A DNA stretch of 32,690 bases from NCBI GenBank assembly GCA_047618565.1, contig JBLHKW010000048.1, forward strand, positions 1-32,690, given 5' to 3'. The translations under genes were made by a program, and so were the position numbers. Below, in pieces: positions 7,916 to 16,269 of the stretch (the stretch's first letter is position 1; each line of letters begins with the position of its first letter). The notes under the pieces are model-generated. The model searched no databases, had not been told where the DNA came from, and saw nothing but the letters and a program-made list of their open reading frames with translations. This DNA comes from JBLHKW01 sp047618565 (GTDB lineage Bacteria > Planctomycetota > UBA1135 > GCA-002686595).

Positions 7916-9100
7916 TCAGAATCCGAGGAAGATCGTCCCGAGGAAGGTCGAGATCGGGGCCGCCTCGCGCGCCTCTTCGAGGCTGCCGGTCAGGGTGGCC
8001 AGGGCGCGCTGCAGCTCGGTGTAGAGCTCGTCGTCGTTGATGAGCCTGCCGACCGTGCCTTCGCCGCTGCGGACCGTGCGCATCGTCGCGGCCAGGTCAT
8101 CGCTGAAGCTCAGGAAGTTGTCGTAGAGATCGGTCCTCGTCATCAGCCGACCCACTGTGCTGTCGTCGCTCGTCAGCTGGCCGACGAACTTCGTCATATC
8201 CTCCGCCAGCTTCTCGTCACGCACCATGCGGCCGAGGGCACCCTTGCCCTCGTCGATGCTCTGGGTGATCGAGCCGATGGAGTTCAGTGACGTGGCCACA
8301 TCCTCCGACATGCCCTCGTCGTACAGCAAGCGCCCGATCGTGCCGCGCCCCTGGCGCACGTCGGCGATGACCGTGCGCGCGTCGCTCAGCAGGTCGCGCG
8401 CTTGCTCGACTGCGGTCTGAGCCGCTTCGTAGAGCACGTCTTCGGTGAACAGGCGCCCGAAGGTGCCCTCGCCCTCGCGCAGTCCCTTGGTCAGCACCTC
8501 GACGTTGTCGAAGGAGCCCGAGATACTGGAGATGGCGCTCGAGAATGATGCCGCAAGTTCCTCGTCCGCGAGGATACGCCCCGCGATGCCGCGCCCGGCA
8601 CGGATGTCGGCCACGATCGTTTGAATGTCCCCCAGGGTCGTACGGATGGCTTCGCGGTTCTCCGCCACGACATCATCCAGGGCTTGCAACACGTTGCTGG
8701 AGACGGATCCGTACAGCTCACGATCCTCGGGGATCACCGGGGAGTTCGGGAGGCCCGGGTCGATCACCAGGTTCTTGCCGCCCAGCAGGGTCGCGTCCTT
8801 GATCTGAATCTTGTAGTCGGCGTGCAGGCCGATCGTCTCATCGAGAGAGATCGTGACCTTGATGCGCCGTTCGCGGTCCGCGCGCGGGTCAAAATCGGCC
8901 GACTCGATCTTGCCCCAGCGCACGCCGGCGACGAGCACCGAGTCGCCCTCGCGCAGACCGTTGGTCTCCGTGAAGTAGACGGTCTTCCGGACCGGCTCCC
9001 CGAGCAGCTGGAAGTCGGTCATGAAGACCGTGTAGTAGCTGAGGATGGCCACCACGGCCACGAAGAAGAATCCGAGGATGACGTTTCTGTTTGATGACAT
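7916..9100 (-). CDS. MCE/MlaD-family lipid-transport substrate-binding protein with repeated tail
   Basis: A 394-residue protein with an N-terminal membrane helix (about residues 9-27) followed by one MCE domain (about 38-115, with ETNGLREGDSVLVAGVRWG and DATLLGGKNLVID). MCE proteins form hexameric periplasmic rings that pass phospholipids or other lipids between membranes. The long C-terminal region repeats a G-x-G/A-x-x-GRL motif about six times at 45-50-residue spacing (GRGIAGRIL, GEGTFGRLF, GRGTIGRLL, GKGALGRMV, STVGRLM, GEGTVGRLI), with predicted helical stretches between. It follows the ATPase gene by 10 bp and is the third gene of a permease-ATPase-MCE set. The equivalent Mla genes are mlaE, mlaF and mlaD; mlaB and mlaC are not present here. 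Confidence 0.88.
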   Translation of the reverse strand: MSSNRNVILGFFFVAVVAILSYYTVFMTDFQLLGEPVRKTVYFTETNGLREGDSVLVAGVRWGKIESADFDPRADRERRIKVTISLDETIGLHADYKIQIKDATLLGGKNLVIDPGLPNSPVIPEDRELYGSVSSNVLQALDDVVAENREAIRTTLGDIQTIVADIRAGRGIAGRILADEELAASFSSAISSISGSFDNVEVLTKGLREGEGTFGRLFTEDVLYEAAQTAVEQARDLLSDARTVIADVRQGRGTIGRLLYDEGMSEDVATSLNSIGSITQSIDEGKGALGRMVRDEKLAEDMTKFVGQLTSDDSTVGRLMTRTDLYDNFLSFSDDLAATMRTVRSGEGTVGRLINDDELYTELQRALATLTGSLEEAREAAPISTFLGTIFLGF

Positions 9101-9110
9101 GGGGACGCCC

Positions 9111-9857
9111 TCATTCCTCCGCGCCGCCGAGGAATGCGGCGAGCTTCGGATGCGTGGGGTTAAAGAAACTTCCTACAGGTTCGTGCACCAGGGCCTGTCC
9201 TTCGTACATGAAGATCACCTCGTCGGCGATCACTTTCAGGCATCCAATGCGGTGTTCCACCAGGAGTCCGGTCATGCCCAGCTTGTCGGACAATTCGCGG
9301 ATGAGCTTGTTGATGGAGGCGGATATCTGCGGGTCCAGGCCCGCGTTGGGCTCGTCGTAGAGGATGATCTCGGGGTCCGTGATGAGGGCGCGAGCGAGGG
9401 CCACGCGCTTCTTCATGCCGCCCGAGATCTGCGAGGGGAACTTCTCGCCCGCATCCGGGATGTAGACCATCTCGAGCTTCTCGCGCACCCGGCGGTCGAT
9501 CTCCTCGGCGTCCAGGTCGCTGTTTTCTTGCAGCGGCAGGGCCAGGTTCTCGGCCACGGTCAACCAGTTGATCAGGGCCCCAGACTGGAAAACGTAGCCC
9601 ATCCTGAGGCGCAGGTCATGCAGGGCCTTGGGGGTGATCGTGGCCATCTCGTTGCCGTCGACCTGGACCGAGCCCGAGTCCTGGGTCAGGAGCCCGATGA
9701 TGTGTTGCAGGGCGACGGACTTGCCCGTGCCCGAGCCGCCCATCAGTCCGAGGGTCGTGCCGCGCTTCACCTCGAAGTTGAGGCCGCGCAGGATGTGCTG
9801 GGAGCCGAAGCTCTTGTGCACGTCCTCGAACTTGATGATGGTGTCGTTGCTGTCCAA
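9111..9857 (-). CDS. mlaF: ABC transporter ATPase, MlaF type
   Basis: A 248-residue ABC ATPase. Walker A is GGSGTGKS (about 40-47), the ABC signature ISGGMKKR (about 144-151, the MlaF-type variant of LSGGQ), and Walker B with catalytic Glu EIILYDEP (about 163-170). A D-loop GLDP and switch His in LVEHR follow. It should energise lipid transport through the MlaE-like permease next to it. The start is a TTG at 9857, 26 bases after the permease stop; no strong Shine-Dalgarno is visible, so translation may depend on coupling. Together with 7916-9100 and 9884-10669 it makes a minimal inner-membrane Mla-like complex. The substrate cannot be read from sequence. Confidence 0.9.
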   Translation of the reverse strand: MDSNDTIIKFEDVHKSFGSQHILRGLNFEVKRGTTLGLMGGSGTGKSVALQHIIGLLTQDSGSVQVDGNEMATITPKALHDLRLRMGYVFQSGALINWLTVAENLALPLQENSDLDAEEIDRRVREKLEMVYIPDAGEKFPSQISGGMKKRVALARALITDPEIILYDEPNAGLDPQISASINKLIRELSDKLGMTGLLVEHRIGCLKVIADEVIFMYEGQALVHEPVGSFFNPTHPKLAAFLGGAEE

Positions 9858-9883
9858 TGGGCTGCTCGCGCGGAATGCTCGCG

Positions 9884-10669
9884 TCAGTTCTGGTAGATGA
9901 ACCAGGTCAGGAAGTAGTTCGCGACGATGATGGCGATGATCGAGTCGCGCACGGCCTGGCGCGTTCCGCTGCCGACGCCGAGCGCACCGCCGCGCACCTT
10001 GAGGCCGCTGGCGCAGGAGATCACGGCCACGATGATCCCGAAGATGAAGGACTTGAACAAGCCTGCGTAAACGTCCTTGGGGAGCCCGAATATGTCAGAT
10101 GGGGCCTGAAGTGCACTGATCGCGGTATCGGTGTAGAGGGCCCAGCTGACGTGTAGCTGGGACTGCGCCACGAAGCCGCCGCCCATGATGCTGATGCCAT
10201 CGCAAATGACGGTGAGCATGGGGCACATGATCGCCAGCGAGGCCACGCGCGGCAGGACGAGCAGCGAAGTACGGTCGATCGAGAGCGTCTCGAGCGCGGC
10301 CAGCTCATCCGACACCGCCATGGTGCCGAGCTCGGCGGCCAGGGCGCTGCCGACCGTGGCGGCCAGGATGATGCCCGTGATGAAGGGGCCCATCTCGCGC
10401 GCGATGCCGGTCGCCACGATCAGACCGATCTGATCCTGTTGTCCGAACTTCGCGAGCTCGATGCCGGTCTGCAGGGCGAAGATCATCCCGATGAACAGTC
10501 CCACCAGCAGGATCACGTGCAGGTTCTGAACGCCCGACGTGTAGAGCTGGTCCAGCAGCCACCGGCGCCGTTTCGGCAGGTGGTGCAGGCGCCGGACGAC
10601 CTGCAGGAGCAGGTCGATCCGAAAGCCTGTCTCGCCGACAAACTCGCGGAAGGCTCGAAGTGCTGCCAT
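9884..10669 (-). CDS. mlaE: MlaE-family ABC transporter permease
   Basis: A 261-residue integral membrane protein with five or so hydrophobic segments and the MlaE/YrbE motifs LFIGMIFALQTGIELAKFG, GPFITGIILAATVGSALAAELGTM and SDELAALETL(S)IDR. In the family two copies form the membrane core of the MCE lipid transporter. It is the first gene of the permease-ATPase-MCE set. It begins 37 bp after the preceding minus-strand lipoprotein gene, so the set may be read from a promoter further upstream. Confidence 0.92.
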   Translation of the reverse strand: MAALRAFREFVGETGFRIDLLLQVVRRLHHLPKRRRWLLDQLYTSGVQNLHVILLVGLFIGMIFALQTGIELAKFGQQDQIGLIVATGIAREMGPFITGIILAATVGSALAAELGTMAVSDELAALETLSIDRTSLLVLPRVASLAIMCPMLTVICDGISIMGGGFVAQSQLHVSWALYTDTAISALQAPSDIFGLPKDVYAGLFKSFIFGIIVAVISCASGLKVRGGALGVGSGTRQAVRDSIIAIIVANYFLTWFIYQN

Positions 10670-10705
10670 GGGGTGGAGGGTCGTCCGGGACTGCGCAGGC
10701 CCGGG

Positions 10706-12229
10706 CTATTCAGGGGTCGGTCTGGGCGGAAGGATGGAGTTCGGGACCCGTTCGAGGGGCCACCCCGGGCCCGGCAGGGCGGGGGCCATCCACTCTATGC
10801 CTTCGTCGGCGCGCGATCTAAATCGCAGGAGACCAAAAAGGTATGAAGTTTCGACCACGCGCTTTCCGGCCTGGCTGTATTTCCTGCGCGACCACAGGCC
10901 AACGAAGGAACGCCGATCCTCGTCGGGGTCGCTCTCCCGGCGCCAGAGGGCGAGCAGCGAGCGCTCGCGCTTGATTCCGGGCTTGCGGACGGACGCGTAG
11001 ACCTCCCACAGCCAGGCGTAATGCTCGTCGATGATCGGCGTGCGCCAGAGCGGATTGAGCGCCGGCCAGGCGTAGTAGGTGCCCTGCGAGTCGTCGCGCC
11101 CCATGCGCCAGAGTGGCCAGAGCTTCTTGAAGCTGCGCACATCGTCCGACCCCGTGTAGGTGCGCGTCCAGTTTTGCCAGAAGGGCAAGACGGAGGTCGT
11201 CGACCGTTTTCCATTGGCCATCTCCTCCTTGCGCCGATTGACGATGGGAAACAGGTAGTAGGTCGAGCTCAGACCATCGCCTTCGTACTTCGAGTAGAGG
11301 GGCCAGAAGCGCACGCGCCGTGGGCCGTCCGTATCTCCGGGGTCGAGGATGCGCACGAATGGCCACGGACCATCCCAGGCCCAGGCGCCCGTTTCGGGGT
11401 CATGGCCCCAGCCGAAGAACGGCCAGAGCACGCTGTACGAGCTGGCTTCACCGCGCGTCCGGCGCGCGAAGAGCGGGAAGACACCCCAGGACTTGACCTG
11501 CTTGTCGTCCGGCTGCTTCAGCTTGTCCGTCTGCCAGATGAAGACCGGCCACAGGAAGAACCACTTCGAGTAACGGTCGTCCCAGCGCTTGTTGCCGATC
11601 AGGGGCCACACGCGCCAGCTCTTGCCACCGCGTCCCCAGCTCCACTTGAAGATCGGCCAGAGCACATGGATCGACGTGCGGCCGTGCTGCTCGACGCGCG
11701 AGTAGAGCGGCCAGAGGAAGAACGACGCGCGGTCGAAGGAGAGGAAATGCTCGACCACGCCCGCTATCGGGAACCAGGCGCGGATGATGCGCTCATCCAG
11801 GGTCTTGGCCCAGTAGATGCCCGGGAGCGTGAAGAACGTCCACGAGTGCCTGCCGTCCGGGTGCGTCTTGGCCGCGTAGCGCATGATCGGCAGGAACTGC
11901 CAGACGCGGTTCCCGGGGGAGTCCGTGAAGCGGCCGAGGGGCGGCAGGAACCAGCGCACCGTCTTTTCGTCGCCCAGGTCGCGCGAGGAGAAGATCGGCC
12001 GCATGGCCCAGTAGTTCGTCCTGTCCGTCTCGCCGCTGGTGCGGTTCAGGTAGATCCCACCCAGGGCTTCCGTTTCCCGATCGCCGCCCGCCAGGCTGAG
12101 GGTCGTGATCAGGGGAGCCAGGTGGCGCTCGCTGTTCAGGCCAGCGCACCCCGACGTGGTGTTCAGGACGAACACCAGCAACAGGAAGAGCAGGCCAGCT
12201 CGCAAGCCGCGCGGATCAGAGGTCGCCAT
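10706..12229 (-). CDS. Lipoprotein with repeated Trp-Pro (LWPL/WPxF) motifs, function unknown
   Basis: A 507-residue protein. The N-terminus has a basic stretch, a hydrophobic core LLFLLLVFVL and a plausible lipobox ending SGC (Cys 28), so it is probably a lipoprotein. The mature protein is rich in aromatics and repeats a short motif at irregular 20-40-residue intervals: FFLWPLYSR, HVLWPIFKW, WRVWPLIGN, FFLWPVFIW, WGVFPLFAR, SVLWPFFGW, VRFWPLYSK, YYLFPIVNR, KKLWPLWRM. Each hydrophobic strand-like unit is followed by a charged turn, which suggests a repetitive beta structure such as a propeller, barrel or coat-like sheet. I do not recognise a named family. I preferred the ATG at 12229 over the adjacent GTG at 12232. 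It lies between the STT3-like gene and the Mla set, all minus strand. Confidence is high for coding, low for function. Confidence 0.7.
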   Translation of the reverse strand: MATSDPRGLRAGLLFLLLVFVLNTTSGCAGLNSERHLAPLITTLSLAGGDRETEALGGIYLNRTSGETDRTNYWAMRPIFSSRDLGDEKTVRWFLPPLGRFTDSPGNRVWQFLPIMRYAAKTHPDGRHSWTFFTLPGIYWAKTLDERIIRAWFPIAGVVEHFLSFDRASFFLWPLYSRVEQHGRTSIHVLWPIFKWSWGRGGKSWRVWPLIGNKRWDDRYSKWFFLWPVFIWQTDKLKQPDDKQVKSWGVFPLFARRTRGEASSYSVLWPFFGWGHDPETGAWAWDGPWPFVRILDPGDTDGPRRVRFWPLYSKYEGDGLSSTYYLFPIVNRRKEEMANGKRSTTSVLPFWQNWTRTYTGSDDVRSFKKLWPLWRMGRDDSQGTYYAWPALNPLWRTPIIDEHYAWLWEVYASVRKPGIKRERSLLALWRRESDPDEDRRSFVGLWSRRKYSQAGKRVVETSYLFGLLRFRSRADEGIEWMAPALPGPGWPLERVPNSILPPRPTPE

Positions 12230-12287
12230 CACGCTGCGGATTGTCGAATTCCCAGCGGCCGATGCAAGGGGCAGATCGCGGGAGGGC

Positions 12288-14651
12288 TCATTGGATCGTC
12301 ACCGTGTCGCCGTCTCGGACCGCTGCATCGGGGATCGATACGTCTCCGCCCAGCTCGCCGAAGTTCCAGCGGACCGGCCCGCGCGCCATGCCGTCTCCGG
12401 CCGCCACCTCCGTCGAGTAGGGGACGCGTACGGACGCCACACCCGTCCCGTCGGCGATCGCGGAATCCTGCCACAGGAGCTGGAAGCGGGACTCCGGGAA
12501 GTCGATCCAGAGCCTCGCAGTCAGTTCCGTACCGGGCTCTCCGTGGGCCTCGATTCGTGCCCCGGAAACGTGCTCCCAGACGCTTCCCATGCGGATCGGT
12601 TTCGCGCCCGACGGACGCACCTCGGCACGCGCGTCACGCACGCGTGAGACGTGTACCAGCCTCAAGAAAGGCACTGGCCGATAGCTTGCCTGCGGTGCCA
12701 GCAGCTCGAGCAGGGAGATGCGCGCGCCGACCGTGCGCAGCAGTCCCGGTCGCTGCTTTCCGAGGCTCTCAATGCCCTGCGCGCCCACCTCGACCAGCTC
12801 GGGCCAGCGCTCCCGGGGGACGGCCTGAATCAGGGTCTTCATGCCGTTCAGCAGGTGGCTGGTGACGAGCACGTAGCGTGCCTGGCGCTGCTCGAGCAGC
12901 GCTTCGGCGTACTCATCGTCGTCGGACATGAAGAAGCGCGAAGGGTCGAGGAAGCTGTCGCGCCCCACGTAGGAGCCGAAGTTCGTCGCGACGCTCGGTC
13001 GGTCGGCGGCCCACTCGATGACGTGGCCCCAGTGCCAGAACGCGAGCACGCTGTAGTCCCCGGTATCGGGCGTACCGGTGCGGATCCACTCGCACAGGAG
13101 ACGCACGGCCGCCGGGAGACCCAGGCGCTCGATGGGGCGTTGGCTGGCGCCCGTGTCCCAGGAGCCCCAGGTCACCGACCGCGCCCGGTCAGCCGTCTGT
13201 TTCAGCCCGGGGAACTGCAGGGCGAGGGCTATCAGGCTACCCAGGGCCGGAGCCAGCCACCTGGATGCCCGTTTCCGCGAGAGGGACGGCAGCGTTGCGA
13301 GCAGGGTGGCGACTCCCCAGCCCGTCAGCACGGCGAGGGGGATTGCGAAGGGCTCGGCGAAACGTTGCTGCTCTGCCGCCTGGTACGCGAGGAAGGGCGT
13401 CCACAAGATCCAGGGCAGCAGCGCTGGCGAATGGCCGCGCAAGCCCGCGCGCAACGCCGCGGGCCAGATGAGGGGCAATAGCGCCAGCGCGAAACCCAGG
13501 GCCGCGAAGAAGCGCCTGGGTCCGAGCGAGGAGAGCGGATCGGATTCGGCCACGCGGGCCATGAAGGCGTCGCCGCGCCCGGCCCATTCGAAGGCCTCGC
13601 GCATCCCGCGCGCCGGCCCGAGGTCGAGGGCCGCGCCCACGGTCGCGAGGACTGCCAGCGCGCCGAGGACGATCCATGGATACTGACGGGCGACGCGTCC
13701 ATTGGCAGGGATCAGCGCCAGGGGCAGGAACACGGCTCCGCCGAGGAGCAGGAAACCCGGGTGGAACCACGACAGGTTGATGACCATCCAGGGCGCGTCC
13801 GTGCGCCACGGACTCGCCAAGACCGCGGGTGCGAGGACCAGGATGGCCGCCACGTGAAACGCCAGCCCCAGGGTAGGTAGCGACCGGTAGCGTGCCCCCG
13901 CGTGTCGCGCACGGATCACGATCAGTACGCCGAGCAGTAGCTCGACCAGCACGATGTACATCAGTGCGCCGACCCACGAGCCGATGGCCAGCCCGGCGAT
14001 CGCGCCGAGGGCGAGCCCGAACAGCAATGCGGGCCGCCGCCGTTCGAGGGCCGCGCCACGCAAGGCCAGGCTGAAGAGGGTCGCCAGGAGCGCCAGGCAC
14101 AGGGACACCCAGGCGTGGTGGTCGGCGTTACCCAGGCTCGAGTAGTAGATGGACTTGGAGGTGAGCGCGTGGGTGATCCCGGCCACGGCGGCGCCCGCGT
14201 TGCCCGCCAGCAGGAAGCCCGCCACGGCGACGAGCAGGGTCGTCAGCACGCCGAAGAGGAACGGGAGCGTCGCCGCGCCGAACTCGACCCAGCGCCGGCG
14301 GGCCTCGGTCTCCTCCGGCGCGAATGGCGCCAGGGCGCAGCTCGCCAGCCAGGTGTAATAGGGAGGCCAGGGGATGGCGGCCCCGGCCGGGTAGTTCAGG
14401 TAGCCGTCCGTCTGGGCCACGGGCGATCCCTCGACCAGCATCCGGTCGATGCGCCGCACGTGGTAGAGGCTGTCCGGGTCCAGGCTCGCCCGGACGGGCT
14501 GGGCGGTCGATCCCGCTCCTGACGTCGCCCCGGGGGCCTGTGCGTCAGGCAGGACCCAGCGCGCCCCCTGCACCCCGCGAGCGAACGCGGAGAGCGCTAC
14601 GGCGAGCAGGATCCAGATCAGCGTCGGGATGCGCTTTTGGGCGGCGGGCAT
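12288..14651 (-). CDS. STT3/AglB-like oligosaccharyltransferase (GT66-type), putative
   Basis: A 787-residue protein with about a dozen N-terminal membrane helices and a soluble C-terminal third, the STT3/PglB/AglB layout. Motifs support this: DPDSLYHVRRID (about 58-69) matches the first acidic loop of STT3. DGYLNYPAG...PWPPYY follows. GNADHHAW (about 174-181) matches the second acidic motif in its archaeal DHH form. FWHWGHVIEW then VATNFGSYVGRDSF (from about 540) align with the WWDYG motif region that recognises the acceptor sequon. These enzymes transfer a lipid-linked oligosaccharide to Asn in exported proteins. The expected W-W-D is replaced by F-W-H, so either the sequon specificity differs or the protein transfers to another acceptor. 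No glycan-synthesis gene is adjacent. Divergent from trpS. Confidence 0.7.
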   Translation of the reverse strand: MPAAQKRIPTLIWILLAVALSAFARGVQGARWVLPDAQAPGATSGAGSTAQPVRASLDPDSLYHVRRIDRMLVEGSPVAQTDGYLNYPAGAAIPWPPYYTWLASCALAPFAPEETEARRRWVEFGAATLPFLFGVLTTLLVAVAGFLLAGNAGAAVAGITHALTSKSIYYSSLGNADHHAWVSLCLALLATLFSLALRGAALERRRPALLFGLALGAIAGLAIGSWVGALMYIVLVELLLGVLIVIRARHAGARYRSLPTLGLAFHVAAILVLAPAVLASPWRTDAPWMVINLSWFHPGFLLLGGAVFLPLALIPANGRVARQYPWIVLGALAVLATVGAALDLGPARGMREAFEWAGRGDAFMARVAESDPLSSLGPRRFFAALGFALALLPLIWPAALRAGLRGHSPALLPWILWTPFLAYQAAEQQRFAEPFAIPLAVLTGWGVATLLATLPSLSRKRASRWLAPALGSLIALALQFPGLKQTADRARSVTWGSWDTGASQRPIERLGLPAAVRLLCEWIRTGTPDTGDYSVLAFWHWGHVIEWAADRPSVATNFGSYVGRDSFLDPSRFFMSDDDEYAEALLEQRQARYVLVTSHLLNGMKTLIQAVPRERWPELVEVGAQGIESLGKQRPGLLRTVGARISLLELLAPQASYRPVPFLRLVHVSRVRDARAEVRPSGAKPIRMGSVWEHVSGARIEAHGEPGTELTARLWIDFPESRFQLLWQDSAIADGTGVASVRVPYSTEVAAGDGMARGPVRWNFGELGGDVSIPDAAVRDGDTVTIQ

Positions 14652-14719
14652 GGATGATGCGAGGCGGGACTCGATACGCTCGACTGGGCAGTGGGTGACT
14701 CGGTACGCTGGTTCAGATC

Positions 14720-15703
14720 ATGACTACCTACCTCTCGGGGATCCAGCCCAGCGGCTTGCTCCATATCGGCAACTACTTCGGCGCGATCCGTCAGCACATC
14801 GACGGGCAGCGTGGTGAAGGGGAGCACCTCTACTTCATCGCCGACTACCATGCGCTGACCACCAGCAAGGACCCGGCCCTCCTGCGCGAGCGCGTGCGCG
14901 AGACGGCGGTGACCTACCTGGCGCTCGGCCTGGACCCCGAACGCGCGACCCTGTTCCGTCAGAGCGACGTGCCCGAGGTGACCGAGATTGCCTGGCTGCT
15001 GGCGACGGTGACCGGCATGGGGCTGCTGGAGCGCGCGCATTCCTACAAGGACAAGGTCGCCCACGGCGTGCGGCCCTCCGTCGGGCTGTTTACCTACCCG
15101 ATCCTGATGGCGTCGGACATCCTGGCCTACGACTCGAACGTGGTCCCGGTCGGCAAGGACCAGGTCCAGCACGTGGAGATGGCCCAGGACATGGCCGGCC
15201 ATTTCAACGCGGCCTACGGCGAGGTCTTCGTGCGTCCGGAGTCCCGGCTGCCGAGCGATGCGAAGCGGGCGCGCGTTCCGGGCCTCGACGGCGAGAAGAT
15301 GAGCAAGTCCTACGGGAATGACCTGTGGATCTTCGAGACGGGCAAGAAGCTCAAGAAGGCCGTCGGGCGCATCACGACGGACTCGCGCGCGCCCGAAGAG
15401 CCCAAGGATCCGGCGGACCTGCTTCCGTTCCAGTTCCTGGAGCTGTTCCTCGATGAGACCGAGCTCGCGGACTGGCGCGCGCGCATCGAGGCCGGTGGTG
15501 AGGGAGCCCCGGGCTACGGGCATATGAAGGTGCGCATCATCGAGGCGATGGAGGAAATGTTCGCGCCCGCGCGCAAGCGAAGGGAAGAACTGCTGGCGGA
15601 TCCGGCGGAGCTGGAGCGTATCCTTGAGCGTGCCGCGCTGCGTGCACGTGAGCTCGCGGTAGCGACCCGCGATCGCGCCCTCGCGGCCTGTGGATTGAGG
15701 TAG
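14720..15703 (+). CDS. trpS: Tryptophanyl-tRNA synthetase
   Basis: A 327-residue class I aminoacyl-tRNA synthetase that charges tRNA-Trp. The ATP-binding signatures are complete: HIGN (residues about 15-18, preceded by SGIQPSG) and KMSKS (about 193-197). Further family motifs are SDVPEVTEIAWLL, TYPILMASDILAY and VGKDQVQHVEMAQD, which line the tryptophan pocket. Length is normal for bacterial TrpRS. It begins the plus-strand run trpS-lipoprotein-TPR lipoprotein-dtd, in which spacing is very tight. Only 68 bp separate it from the divergent STT3-like gene and no clear promoter boxes stand out there. Confidence 0.96.
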   Translation: MTTYLSGIQPSGLLHIGNYFGAIRQHIDGQRGEGEHLYFIADYHALTTSKDPALLRERVRETAVTYLALGLDPERATLFRQSDVPEVTEIAWLLATVTGMGLLERAHSYKDKVAHGVRPSVGLFTYPILMASDILAYDSNVVPVGKDQVQHVEMAQDMAGHFNAAYGEVFVRPESRLPSDAKRARVPGLDGEKMSKSYGNDLWIFETGKKLKKAVGRITTDSRAPEEPKDPADLLPFQFLELFLDETELADWRARIEAGGEGAPGYGHMKVRIIEAMEEMFAPARKRREELLADPAELERILERAALRARELAVATRDRALAACGLR

Positions 15704-15726
15704 GCCTGATGTTCGGAGACACGACC

Positions 15727-16269
15727 ATGACGCGCTGGATCTATGTGAGCCTGTTCTTGACGCTCGGTGCCTGCACGACGCCCGCTGAGGAAGTGCCGAC
15801 TCTTCCGGACCGTTCGGCGGGTTCCGTGGGCGCTGGAGCCAGCGGCGACTCGATCGGCGACGAGGAATACGTGCCCCAGGAGGACCTACCCTGGACCACG
15901 TTCTTCATGGAGAGCAGTGCCTTGCTCGCTGATTCCATCGCGATCGAGGGACCCGAGGGGCTGATCGCCCACGCCGCTGCGCGCGCGGACAACGCCGTCC
16001 ACCTGCGTTCCGTGCGAACGACCAAGGAGGGTCTGCTCCAGGAATTCCGCGTGCGCACCGACGCGGTCGCAGTGCAGCAGACGTCGGCCATTCGCGGCCA
16101 GCTCGACGCCTGGCAGATCATGGCCCTGAGGCGTCTGACGATTCTCGAGCGCCCGGGAATGACGTCGGTGCGCGTCGTTGCCCGTGGGGACGCGTTCTTC
16201 AGGGATCCGGTCTCCGGCGAGGAGCAGCGCGGGGACGCGCTGGAATTCGTCGGGGAGCTCGGAGAATGA
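15727..16269 (+). CDS. Putative lipoprotein, function unknown
   Basis: A 180-residue protein. MTRWIYVSLFLTLGAC ends in a lipobox (L-G-A-C), so it is probably lipid-anchored. A Gly/Ser/Asp-rich segment follows, then a compact 110-residue domain with alternating strand-like pattern (HLRSVRTTKEG, LLQEFRVRTDA, TSVRVVARGDAFFRD). I recognise no family. The ATG at 15727 is preferred over the ATG at 15709 because GGAG lies nine bases upstream and the signal sequence then starts properly. Its stop overlaps the next gene's start (ATGA at 16266), and it follows trpS by 23 bp, so it belongs to that operon. Confidence 0.7.
   Translation: MTRWIYVSLFLTLGACTTPAEEVPTLPDRSAGSVGAGASGDSIGDEEYVPQEDLPWTTFFMESSALLADSIAIEGPEGLIAHAAARADNAVHLRSVRTTKEGLLQEFRVRTDAVAVQQTSAIRGQLDAWQIMALRRLTILERPGMTSVRVVARGDAFFRDPVSGEEQRGDALEFVGELGE

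Noticed and set aside
11021..12865. 614-codon plus-strand open frame
   Set aside because: It is the antisense of the WP-repeat lipoprotein and STT3-like genes; composition is Arg/Pro/Ala-rich as expected from a GC-rich shadow frame, with no signal or domain.
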